Shown here: positions 8,590-16,146 of the stretch, one piece after another
Layout: every line of letters begins with the position of its first letter
How positions within the stretch are numbered: position 1 is the first letter of the stretch
Source of the DNA: VXNE01 sp965261535
GTDB taxonomy: Bacteria > Pseudomonadota > Gammaproteobacteria > Pseudomonadales > Azotimanducaceae
Reading direction: 5' to 3'
NCBI GenBank assembly: GCA_965261535.1
Contig: OZ253469.1
Location: forward strand, 2,790,001-2,854,000
DNA length: 64,000 bases
The notes under the pieces: model-generated
Told to the model about the DNA's origin: nothing
The model's database searches: none
What the model saw: only the letters and a program-made list of their open reading frames with translations
Translations under genes and position numbers: made by a program

Positions 8590-9506
8590 CTACGCGGGGC
8601 GTCATGCTACGCACCGGCGCGGCGCTCATCCCGGCTCTGTTGGCCGCGACGTACTGTTTTGGTCCGGGCGTAATCGTCAATCTGGCGGTCACCATGAGCG
8701 CGGGTGTCGCCATGGAGGCGGGTTGGGTCTGGGCCCGTTTTCGCAGGCTCGATGCCGTCAAGGATGCCAGCACTCCGGTGACTTGCGCGCTGATCGCCAT
8801 CGCCGTTCCCCCGGGGTTGGATCCAGGCATCCTGGTATTCGCGGCGGCCATGGCGGTGATCCTCGCCAAACAACTCTACGGCGGCATCGGAAAGAACGTC
8901 TTCAACCCCGCGATGGTCGGTTACGCCGCCGCGCTGGTCGCCTTTCCGGCGCACTTTTCTGGCTGGGAGTCTGGCTGGGAGTCTGGCTGCGAGGCTGACT
9001 GGGAGGCCGACTGGGACGCACTCACGGGGGCCACGGCGCTGGATGTATTCAGCTTTCGGGGAGGGGCCACCGTGGACGAGGTATGGCGGCAGCCCGCATT
9101 CGGCGTGATCGGCGCGCACGGCTTCGAGATCGTCAATGCCGCAGCGCTTGTTGGCGGACTCTATCTCTGCGCCGCCCGCATCGCGAACTGGCGAATGCCC
9201 GTCGCGGTGCTCGGCGCGCTCGGCGCGTGCGCCGCGCTCGGATACGACAACGGCAGTTCCGCGAGCCTGGGTTCCCCGCTGTTCCATTGGTTTTCCGGCG
9301 GCACCATGCTGGCGGCGTTCTTCATCGCCACGGACCCGGTGACCGCGCCGTCGTCGGCGCGCGCGCAATGGATCTTCGGACTTGCCATAGGCGTGCTCAT
9401 CTATTGCATTCGCAGCTTTGGCGGCTACCCGGACGGCATCGCTTTCGCGGTGCTGCTGGCAAATCTGGCGGCGCCGGCACTCGACAAGGTGATGCTGCGA
9501 CCATGA
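8568..9506 (+). CDS. rnfD: Rnf complex flavin-bearing membrane subunit RnfD
   Basis: This 312-residue multi-spanning subunit carries covalently bound FMN on a threonine. The flavinylation motif is DALTGATALD with the acceptor Thr near residue 156. Family blocks include AKQLYGGIGKNVFNPAMVGY, the segment SPLFHWFSGGTMLAAFFIAT and IRSFGGYPDGIAFAVLL. The N-terminus (MEPSRTLTTRGVML) resembles the short cytoplasmic lead of RnfD. An alternative ATG lies at 8604. An acidic, Trp-rich low-complexity segment at about residues 132-151 is encoded by 12-bp tandem repeats. The gene overlaps rnfC by 22 bp and rnfG by 4 bp. Confidence 0.95.
   Translation: MEPSRTLTTRGVMLRTGAALIPALLAATYCFGPGVIVNLAVTMSAGVAMEAGWVWARFRRLDAVKDASTPVTCALIAIAVPPGLDPGILVFAAAMAVILAKQLYGGIGKNVFNPAMVGYAAALVAFPAHFSGWESGWESGCEADWEADWDALTGATALDVFSFRGGATVDEVWRQPAFGVIGAHGFEIVNAAALVGGLYLCAARIANWRMPVAVLGALGACAALGYDNGSSASLGSPLFHWFSGGTMLAAFFIATDPVTAPSSARAQWIFGLAIGVLIYCIRSFGGYPDGIAFAVLLANLAAPALDKVMLRP
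8961..9020 (+). repeat. 12-bp tandem repeat inside rnfD
   Basis: Five successive 12-bp units (GGCTGGGAGTCT type, the last three diverged) encode a GWES/CEAD/WEAD repeat just before the flavinylation motif. The array keeps the frame. It probably reflects slippage expansion of a loop between membrane segments. Confidence 0.8.
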
Positions 9507-9991
9507 CGGCGCCACGAGGCAGATCGACGCGCGCCGCGCTCTTTCTCGGTCTGTTGATGGCCGCCGCCGGCGCGTTGCTTGCCGGCATCGACGCGATCAC
9601 CGAACACCGCATCGAAGCCAACGAGCGGCAACGACGACAGGCGACACTCAAGGAACTCTCGGGACTCGACATCGAGATGCGCGGACACGAAGATGTGGCG
9701 GCATGTGATCAAGACTTGGTGGCGTTTGCGGTCGTGGAGCACGGCTACGGGGGTTCGATGGACGTGGTCGCCGCCTTTCGGGGCGGGCGGCTATCGGGCG
9801 TGCGCGTGACGCGCCACGCGGAAACACCTGGTTTTGCCGACGTCCTCGATCCGTCGGACTGGATCGGAGGCATCGACGGCGGCGGTCACGTCGATGCTGT
9901 CACGGGTGCGACGATCACATCCAACGCGGTGCTGCGGGCGCGGCAGACGGTTCTCGCGCGTTGGGCTGCCGAAACCTGGTGTTCCGAGTGA
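9503..9991 (+). CDS. rnfG: Rnf complex flavin-bearing subunit RnfG
   Basis: This 162-residue protein has one N-terminal membrane helix (ALFLGLLMAAAGALLAGIDA) and a periplasmic FMN-binding domain. The covalent flavinylation signature DAVTGATITSNAV is present, with the acceptor Thr near residue 137. The preceding block HAETPGFAD is also typical of RnfG/NqrC FMN-binding domains. It is somewhat shorter than E. coli RnfG (206) because the loop region is reduced. The start ATG overlaps the rnfD stop (ATGA), and the end overlaps a GTG start of rnfE (GTGA). Confidence 0.94.
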   Translation: MTAPRGRSTRAALFLGLLMAAAGALLAGIDAITEHRIEANERQRRQATLKELSGLDIEMRGHEDVAACDQDLVAFAVVEHGYGGSMDVVAAFRGGRLSGVRVTRHAETPGFADVLDPSDWIGGIDGGGHVDAVTGATITSNAVLRARQTVLARWAAETWCSE

Positions 9992-10569
9992 ACGAGGTGT
10001 TCAGGGACGCCGCGTGGCGTCACAATCCGGCGTGGGTCCGGCTTCTCGGCTTGTGCCCGCTGCTGGCGGTGACGACAACGCTTGAGAACGCGTTGGGACT
10101 GGCCGTCGCCAGCGCCTTCGTGGTGGTCGGTTCGGCGGGTACGGTGTCCTTGATTCGTGCTTATGTTCCCGCCGAGGTCCGGCTGCCGTTTTTCGTGCTG
10201 GTCATCGCCACCTTCACTTCGGCGGTGACGATGCTGATGCAGGCATACGCGTTCGATCTCTACGAGCGCGTTGCGCTCTTCGTGCAGATCATCGTTACCA
10301 ACTGCATGATCCTTGGCAGACTCGAACAGTTCGCATCAAAGCAGCCGGTTGGACGGGCGCTAACCGATGCGCTCGGCACGGCGTGCGGTTTTGCGGTCGC
10401 CCTGATCGCGCTCGGCGCAGCCCGGCAATTCGCCGCTCTGGCGGTTCCCCTGGCCGCACTTGCGCCGGGGGCGTTTATCATCGCGGGATTGCTGCTCGCC
10501 GGAGCACGCGCCGGCGCCAATCTGGCGAGGCACAGGTTGCATCGCCCAACGCAACAAGTTCATCCTTGA
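9988..10569 (+). CDS. rnfE: Rnf complex membrane subunit RnfE
   Basis: RnfE is the membrane partner of RnfA. The 193-residue product starts at a GTG that overlaps the rnfG stop (VNEVFRDAAWRHNPAWV) and has about six hydrophobic helices. Conserved RnfE motifs include LLGLCPLLAVTTTLENALGL and FVQIIVTNCMILGR, which contain the paired membrane Cys. It completes the A-B-C-D-G-E order seen in gammaproteobacterial rnf operons. An in-frame ATG 27 bp upstream (9961) lies inside rnfG and is less likely. Confidence 0.95.
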   Translation: MNEVFRDAAWRHNPAWVRLLGLCPLLAVTTTLENALGLAVASAFVVVGSAGTVSLIRAYVPAEVRLPFFVLVIATFTSAVTMLMQAYAFDLYERVALFVQIIVTNCMILGRLEQFASKQPVGRALTDALGTACGFAVALIALGAARQFAALAVPLAALAPGAFIIAGLLLAGARAGANLARHRLHRPTQQVHP

Positions 10570-10605
10570 CGTACGAGTACTGTGATCTGTTAAGGCACCC
10601 AGCGC

Positions 10606-10923
10606 ATGATTTTGACCACGACTTCGGTGATCCAGGGGAAGACGGTCCGTGACTACAAGGGCATCGTCACGGGCGAGGCGATTGTCGGCGCGAATATCTT
10701 CAGGGACTTCTTCGCGGGCATTCGCGATATCGTTGGCGGACGTTCGGGCGCCTATGAAAAGGAGTTGCATAAGGCGCGCGAAATCGCCCTGGAAGAGATG
10801 TCTGAAAGCGCCCGCTCGCAGGGCGCGAACGCTATCGTGGGGATCGACCTCGACTATGAGGTCGTCGGAAAGAATGGCAGCATGCTCATGGTCACGGCAT
10901 GCGGCACCGCCGTGAGCATCTAG
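10606..10923 (+). CDS. YbjQ family (UPF0145) protein
   Basis: This 105-residue cytoplasmic protein belongs to the YbjQ/UPF0145 family of small pentamer-forming proteins of unclear role, sometimes called heavy-metal-binding. Typical blocks are TTTSVIQGKTVRDYKGIVTG, the segment VGANIFRDFFAGIRDIVGGR and ARSQGANAIVGIDLDYE. It is nearly full length for the family. It sits 36 bp downstream of rnfE but no functional link is known. Confidence 0.9.
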   Translation: MILTTTSVIQGKTVRDYKGIVTGEAIVGANIFRDFFAGIRDIVGGRSGAYEKELHKAREIALEEMSESARSQGANAIVGIDLDYEVVGKNGSMLMVTACGTAVSI

Positions 10924-11038
10924 CAAAACTAGCTGAAGAAACCATCGAAACGGGCCGCGGGGCTGCGTTGCGGAACATGGCCGATTCGCATTCGCGACGC
11001 CTGGTCGACACGCGGTCCCCGTTCCCGATCTCCCGCGC

Positions 11039-11848
11039 ATGGGGATCTCCATGCGCATGTGCGCGCGAGGCAAGCGAGTGTTACTGATCAAAATGCACCT
11101 GTGGCGATACGCGCTCTATCGGGCGTATCTCAACTTGGTCGGGGAAGCGTCAAAGTACTATCTCGGCTGGCTGTGGTGGTTGCTGGAACCCATGGCCATG
11201 ACCGCCGTGTTCTACGTCGTATTTACCTACATTCGGTCGTCGAACATCGAGAACTTCACACACTTTCTGATCGTCGGCATCACGATGTGGCTTTGGTTCG
11301 CCAACGGCGTTGGCAATTGCACGGACAGCATCTCGGTGTCGAGGAGCATCATTTTGCAAATGCGTCTGCCAAAGCTCCTGTTCCCCATCACCGCTGTGAC
11401 TTCAGCGACGCTGAAACAAGGCTTCGTGTTTGCGATCGTCCTGATCTGGATGGGGGCGGTGTTCGGTCCGAACGGGACATGGCTGTCCCTGCCGGTGCTG
11501 GCGGTGGCACAGTTCATACTGATTCTTGCCGTGGGCTCGACCGTGGCGTTCGTTTGTTGCTGGGTGCGGGACTTGCGATTTGTGGTCCGGTCGGGGCTTA
11601 CGTTGATGATGTTCTGTTCTGGGATCTTTTTCTCGACAGACGGAATGCGGCCCGAGCACCAGGAACTGTTCCGCCTGAATCCGATGTTTGTAATGATCGA
11701 GCAGTATCGCTTGGTGCTGTTGCATGCGAACGTACCGGACCTTTCCTGGTGCGCGAAGGTCGGTGCCGCGGGAATATTGTGGCTGTGGGGGATCAGGTCA
11801 GCGTTTGAACATTTCGACCTTACGTTGACCCGCCGCGTGATCGACTGA
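11039..11848 (+). CDS. ABC-2 type polysaccharide export permease
   Basis: This 269-residue inner-membrane protein of the KpsM/Wzm/TagG family has six predicted helices. The block YYLGWLWWLLEPMAMTAVFY is the family signature, and RLPKLLFPITAVTSATLKQ forms the conserved loop. Such permeases export surface polysaccharides together with an ATP-binding partner (Wzt/KpsT), but no such ATPase gene is adjacent here, so the partner must be encoded elsewhere. The start is uncertain: 11039 (ATG), 11078 (GTG) and 11093 (ATG) are all possible. It opens the surface-polysaccharide cluster. Confidence 0.88.
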   Translation: MGISMRMCARGKRVLLIKMHLWRYALYRAYLNLVGEASKYYLGWLWWLLEPMAMTAVFYVVFTYIRSSNIENFTHFLIVGITMWLWFANGVGNCTDSISVSRSIILQMRLPKLLFPITAVTSATLKQGFVFAIVLIWMGAVFGPNGTWLSLPVLAVAQFILILAVGSTVAFVCCWVRDLRFVVRSGLTLMMFCSGIFFSTDGMRPEHQELFRLNPMFVMIEQYRLVLLHANVPDLSWCAKVGAAGILWLWGIRSAFEHFDLTLTRRVID

Positions 11849-11973
11849 CGCGCGCATCGTTGCATTAGCCGTCGTCGCTTCAGTTGCATCGCTGAACGAA
11901 ACAAGTCCATCCTTGAAACTTCGTCGCATACGCAACGTCGAGATTTTTCGAGCCACCTCCGAGTTGACCCGAC

Positions 11974-14900
11974 ATGTCCCCGCCTTCAAGAAACGTCAGA
12001 AGCGTAGGAGTGGTGGTTGCCGGCATGCACCGCAGCGGAACCTCCGCCGTGACAAGGGTTCTTGCCAGCTTGGGTTGCGATCTGCCGAATACGCTGATGG
12101 AAGCCGACTCCAACAATGCCATGGGATATTGGGAGTCCACTGAGATCGCAGATCTCAACGACGCGATTCTTGTTTCCGCCGGCTCTTCGTGGGACGACTG
12201 GGAGGCGTTCAATCCCCAGTGGCACGCATCGCCGATTGCGGAGGATTTTCACGAAAGGGCGCGGGCTGTGCTCACCAGCGAGTTCGGAGACAGCCGACTG
12301 TTCGTCCTCAAGGATCCTCGAATCTGCCGGCTTTTGCAGTTCTGGAAAGAAGCACTTGACCGTATCGGCGCGGTAACGGTAGTGGCGTTGCCCGTTCGCA
12401 ACCCGCTCGAAGTGGCCGCGTCGCTGCGGGCGCGCGACGCGATCGATCCGTCAATCGGCGTGCTCATCTGGTTGCGAAATGTCCTCGATGCCGAGGCAAG
12501 CTCGCGTGGATTGCCACGCGCCTTCACGCGGTATGAGGACGTGCTCGACAACTGGAAGGGTCTGGCTATCAGGCTCGGTTCTGAACTCGAAGTCACCTGG
12601 CCGAGGCGTTCGACCGTCGCGGATCTGGAGATAGAGTCGTTTATTGCGTCCTCGATCCGGCATCACATACACGATGATGCCCGTGTTCATGACGATCCGA
12701 TGGTCTCGGTTTGGGTCAAGACGGCTTTCGAAATTCTCAATCGTTGGGCTCGCGGCAACGTGCGAAAAACCGATCCCGGCACACTGGACGCAATCGCGTT
12801 GGCATTCAACGATTCTGCCCCGAACTTCGGCCGTCCCGTTGCTGTCGGTAGACAGGCGATGCAAAGAAATCGGGAATACGAAGCGCAGATCGACGCGCTT
12901 GATCGAACCGCACTATCGCTGGAACAAGCCGTGGGTAGTCGGGATCGCCAGATCGCAGACCTTGACAGGGCTGTTCGTGAACGTGACCAGCGCGTTGCTG
13001 ATCGGGATAGCCAACTCGCCTCTGTGAGTCAGTTGTTGAGCGAACGCGACCGGCAGGTGGCTGATCGGGATAGCCAACTCGCCTCTGTGGGTCAGTTGTT
13101 GAGCGAACGCGACCGGCAGGTGGCTGATCGGGATAGCCAACTCGCCTCTGTGGGTCAGTTGTTGAGCGAACGCGACCGGCAGGTGGCTGATCGGGATAGC
13201 CAACTCGCCTCTGTGGGTCAGTTGTTGAGCGAACGCGACCGGCAGGTGGCTGATCGGGATAGCCAACTCGCCTCTGTGGGTCAGTTGTTGAGCGAACGCG
13301 ACCGGCAGGTGGCTGATCGGGATAGCCAACTCGCCTCTGTGGGTCAGTTGTTGAGCGAACGCGACCGGCAGGTGGCTGATCGGGATAGCCAACTCGCCTC
13401 TGTGGGTCAGTTGTTGCGTGAACGCGATCAGCAAGTCGCTAAACGCAACACCCAGATCGCTGAACGCGACACCCAGATCGCCGAACGCGACACCCAGATC
13501 GCCGAACGGGATGCGCGGATTGAATCCCTTGATCGGGCCATCGTCGAGCGAGACAGCCAGATTGAAGCGATCTATGGATCAACGTCTTGGCGCATCACCC
13601 GACCCCTACGCTTTCTCAAGATCGCTCTGTCGACAACTCTGGCCGCTACCTACCGATTGCTGTCGATAACCGCTTACCACGTCATGCGCTCCCTGTGGCG
13701 GCTGATTCCACTTGGCTCGCTCAGACCGAAAGTGAAAGGCCCATTTCTCCGTTTGCTACCCCGGCGATTCATTGATCGTCACTTGGGTCGAAGGACACAA
13801 TCTAACCGGCGGTACGTTGCTTCCGGGCGATTGCAACTGGCGGATCGCAACTTTGACGCCGCCAACAACCAGGGCGACACGCCAATTCTCTTCGATCCGG
13901 AGTATTACCTCGCCGCCAACGAAGACGTAATGAATAGCGGGGCGGACCCGCTACGGCACTACCTGGATCATGGCGCCGTGGAAGGCCGGTTGCCGTTCGC
14001 GTTGGATCCGGATGAAATCGATCCTTTGGTCGAGACCCTGCATCGTATCGACATGCGCGAAGATGGCGTGTTCGCGTTCGATGCCGGATTTTACCGTGAC
14101 CTGAATCCGGATCTCACCCACGCCGACGAGGAAGCGCTTCTCGATCACTACCGCAATCACGGGCGCGCGGAATCCCGCGCGGGTTCCAGAGGTGAATTTG
14201 CGCAACAGATTTGCGACGACCCTCGGGAGATTCCACTGGATTTCAAGGCTGCGGAATATATTGATCTGTATCCAGACCTGAAAGGTTATGCCGAGCGGTT
14301 GCCTTTGGAAGCGTTGCGGCACTACATGTGCGTTGGGCGGTGGGAACCCAGGTTGCATACATCGCGCGGGGACGCTGCCATTGCATCGCCCGACCCGACT
14401 TCCATCGACATGCCCGCCGAACTGATGTCGGAAACGCGGCCGCTGTGCGTTCTCGCGCACATATACTACCCGGATCTGTGGGAGGAACTGGCGGGATACC
14501 TTGCGAACTTGCCCGAGAGTACGTACGACCTTTACGTGAATTTGGTTGATACGACCTTCACGCAGGAAGTCGAGCAGCGTATTCGCGACGCCTTCCCCGC
14601 TGCGAGAATTTGCGTCAGCGAGAATGTCGGCCGCGACATTGGCGGTCACTTTCAGTTGTTGCGGAATATTTCCATGGAAGATTATCGATTCTTCTGTCTA
14701 ATCCATTCCAAGAAAAGCCCGCACCTGGGTACGGGAGATGCTCTACTCTGGCGCCGGAGGCTGTTGACTCCTCTCTTGGGGACCCGGAAGGTTGCGGTTG
14801 AGAACTTGAGGTTGATGTTGTCGGACGAAACCATCGGCCTGATCGGTTCCCGCAGGTACCGCGATACGGAATTGAGAGGCAACGCTGAGAAGTTCACGGA

Positions 14901-15141
14901 ACTTCTGGATCTGCTCGACGTGAGACCCGAGTCTAGAGACGTGGAATTTCTATCCGGTACGATGATGTACCTGCGCCGGGAAGTACTGCAAAGGATATTC
15001 GAAACCTGCAGGGATCTACCTTTTGAAAAAGGAGACGACACGCCCTTGCGGTTCCACCTCGACGCCCAATGGGCGCATGCCATCGAACGCGTCATCGGCA
15101 ACGTGGTGCGGGACCTGAACTATCGTTTCGAGTGGCGGTAG
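11974..15141 (+). CDS. Sulfotransferase / coiled-coil / RgpF multidomain surface-glycan protein
   Basis: This is a large 1055-residue fusion. Residues about 10-250 form a P-loop sulfotransferase-like domain (PAPS 5'-phosphate loop GMHRSGTSAVTRVL; later LKDPRICRLL and VRNPLEVAASL). Residues 290-535 are a long coiled coil that includes seven tandem 21-residue repeats (residues 341-487) and then IAERDTQ heptads. A membrane-proximal basic/hydrophobic stretch follows at about 540-590. Three FDPEYYLAANEDV...HYLDHG-type repeats, common in glycan-modifying proteins, occupy 630-790. The last 230 residues match the rhamnan-synthesis RgpF domain (VLAHIYYPDLWEEL, NVGRDIGGH, FCLIHSKKSPH). Next to an export permease and rfbD it probably modifies or extends a rhamnose-containing polysaccharide. 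The role of each domain is inferred. Confidence 0.85.
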   Translation: MSPPSRNVRSVGVVVAGMHRSGTSAVTRVLASLGCDLPNTLMEADSNNAMGYWESTEIADLNDAILVSAGSSWDDWEAFNPQWHASPIAEDFHERARAVLTSEFGDSRLFVLKDPRICRLLQFWKEALDRIGAVTVVALPVRNPLEVAASLRARDAIDPSIGVLIWLRNVLDAEASSRGLPRAFTRYEDVLDNWKGLAIRLGSELEVTWPRRSTVADLEIESFIASSIRHHIHDDARVHDDPMVSVWVKTAFEILNRWARGNVRKTDPGTLDAIALAFNDSAPNFGRPVAVGRQAMQRNREYEAQIDALDRTALSLEQAVGSRDRQIADLDRAVRERDQRVADRDSQLASVSQLLSERDRQVADRDSQLASVGQLLSERDRQVADRDSQLASVGQLLSERDRQVADRDSQLASVGQLLSERDRQVADRDSQLASVGQLLSERDRQVADRDSQLASVGQLLSERDRQVADRDSQLASVGQLLRERDQQVAKRNTQIAERDTQIAERDTQIAERDARIESLDRAIVERDSQIEAIYGSTSWRITRPLRFLKIALSTTLAATYRLLSITAYHVMRSLWRLIPLGSLRPKVKGPFLRLLPRRFIDRHLGRRTQSNRRYVASGRLQLADRNFDAANNQGDTPILFDPEYYLAANEDVMNSGADPLRHYLDHGAVEGRLPFALDPDEIDPLVETLHRIDMREDGVFAFDAGFYRDLNPDLTHADEEALLDHYRNHGRAESRAGSRGEFAQQICDDPREIPLDFKAAEYIDLYPDLKGYAERLPLEALRHYMCVGRWEPRLHTSRGDAAIASPDPTSIDMPAELMSETRPLCVLAHIYYPDLWEELAGYLANLPESTYDLYVNLVDTTFTQEVEQRIRDAFPAARICVSENVGRDIGGHFQLLRNISMEDYRFFCLIHSKKSPHLGTGDALLWRRRLLTPLLGTRKVAVENLRLMLSDETIGLIGSRRYRDTELRGNAEKFTELLDLLDVRPESRDVEFLSGTMMYLRREVLQRIFETCRDLPFEKGDDTPLRFHLDAQWAHAIERVIGNVVRDLNYRFEWR
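12994..13434 (+). repeat. 63-bp tandem repeat, seven units, coding
   Basis: Units begin at 12994, 13057, 13120, 13183, 13246, 13309 and 13372, exactly 63 bp apart. Each encodes 21 residues of the type VADRDSQLASVGQLL plus SERDRQ, i.e. three heptads of coiled coil. The middle five units are almost identical at DNA level; the first (S for G) and last (RERDQQ) are diverged at their edges, as expected for recent internal amplification. The unit length preserves both the reading frame and the heptad register, so copy-number change would lengthen the rod without breaking it. Confidence 0.95.
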
Positions 15142-15243
15142 TCGAACAGAGAAGAAGATGTGTACCAGACCCCCTGACTTCCGGGACGTGAAGCTGATCG
15201 CTATGCAGGAACCTGGCGATCAGCATGGGCTTCGCTCCCCGAT

Positions 15244-16122
15244 ATGAGAGTCGTGCTGCTGGGGCCGAATGGCCAGCTTGGGGTTGATATCCGGCGTTGC
15301 CACGAGCGGTTTGGCGAGCCGTTCGAACTGCTGGCCCTGGGGCGGGAACGGTTGAATGTTGCATCGCCGGGCGCGATTGAACGCCAGTTCGAAGGTTTCG
15401 ATTTTGACGCGCTGGTCAACTGCACCGGGTACCACAAGACCGATGAGGTCGAAGATAATGCAGCCCTCGCCGTTGCCGTCAACGCCCATGCCGTGAAGAG
15501 TCTGGCCCAGGTATGCGCCCGTCGCCGGGCGCGACTGATCCACGTCAGCACCGATTACGTCTTCGGCGGTGATGCCGGGCGCATCGATCCGCTGACCGAG
15601 GACGACCCTGTCGCCCCGGTAAACGTCTACGGCGCGTCCAAGGCCATGGGCGAGAACTTGGCGAGCCTTGCCCTGGACAACCTTGTGATCATCCGTGTCG
15701 CATCGTTGTTCGGCGTTGCCGGCGCCAGCGGCAAGGGCGGGAATTTTGTCGAGACCATGATTCGCGTCGGTGCCGAGACCGGCGCGCTTCGGGTCGTCGA
15801 CGACCAGATCATGTCACCAACGGCGACTGCGGATGTCGCCCGAGTCGTCCTGCACGTCCTGGTCGAAGATTGCGCACCTGGTCTATACCACGTGGTCAAT
15901 GAGGGTGCAGCCAGTTGGTTCGACTTTGCTCGGGAGATCATCACCCGAACTCGAATCGACGCTACCGTGACGCCATGCACCAGCGAAGAATATCCCACAC
16001 GTGCGGCACGTCCTCGCTACAGCGTGCTCGACAACTCGAAGACTTCAAGAACCTTTGGTCCTTTGCCTGGGTGGCAAGCTGCGCTTGACGATTACTTGCG
16101 TGCCAAGGGTCACATTCACTGA
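15244..16122 (+). CDS. rfbD: dTDP-4-dehydrorhamnose reductase
   Basis: RfbD/RmlD reduces dTDP-4-dehydro-rhamnose to dTDP-L-rhamnose. The 292-residue protein is an extended SDR with the NAD(P)-binding GPNGQLG loop, STDYVF with the catalytic Thr/Asp area, and the YGASK catalytic Tyr-Lys pair. The C-terminal substrate-binding part contains RPRYSVLDNSK. The other genes of the pathway (rfbABC) are not in the window. It lies between the RgpF-type protein and the LicD fusion, consistent with rhamnose in the exported glycan. Confidence 0.93.
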   Translation: MRVVLLGPNGQLGVDIRRCHERFGEPFELLALGRERLNVASPGAIERQFEGFDFDALVNCTGYHKTDEVEDNAALAVAVNAHAVKSLAQVCARRRARLIHVSTDYVFGGDAGRIDPLTEDDPVAPVNVYGASKAMGENLASLALDNLVIIRVASLFGVAGASGKGGNFVETMIRVGAETGALRVVDDQIMSPTATADVARVVLHVLVEDCAPGLYHVVNEGAASWFDFAREIITRTRIDATVTPCTSEEYPTRAARPRYSVLDNSKTSRTFGPLPGWQAALDDYLRAKGHIH

Positions 16123-16146
16123 ATAGAACGGAGCTTAATAAGTAAT

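Noticed and set aside
12994..13434. Regular direct repeats that could suggest a CRISPR array
   Set aside because: The 63-bp units are contiguous without spacers and encode a continuous coiled coil in frame with both flanking domains.
12913..13434. Antisense ORF with perfect repeated peptides across the coiled-coil repeat
   Set aside because: It mirrors the 63-bp repeat on the coding strand and has no start context or homology.
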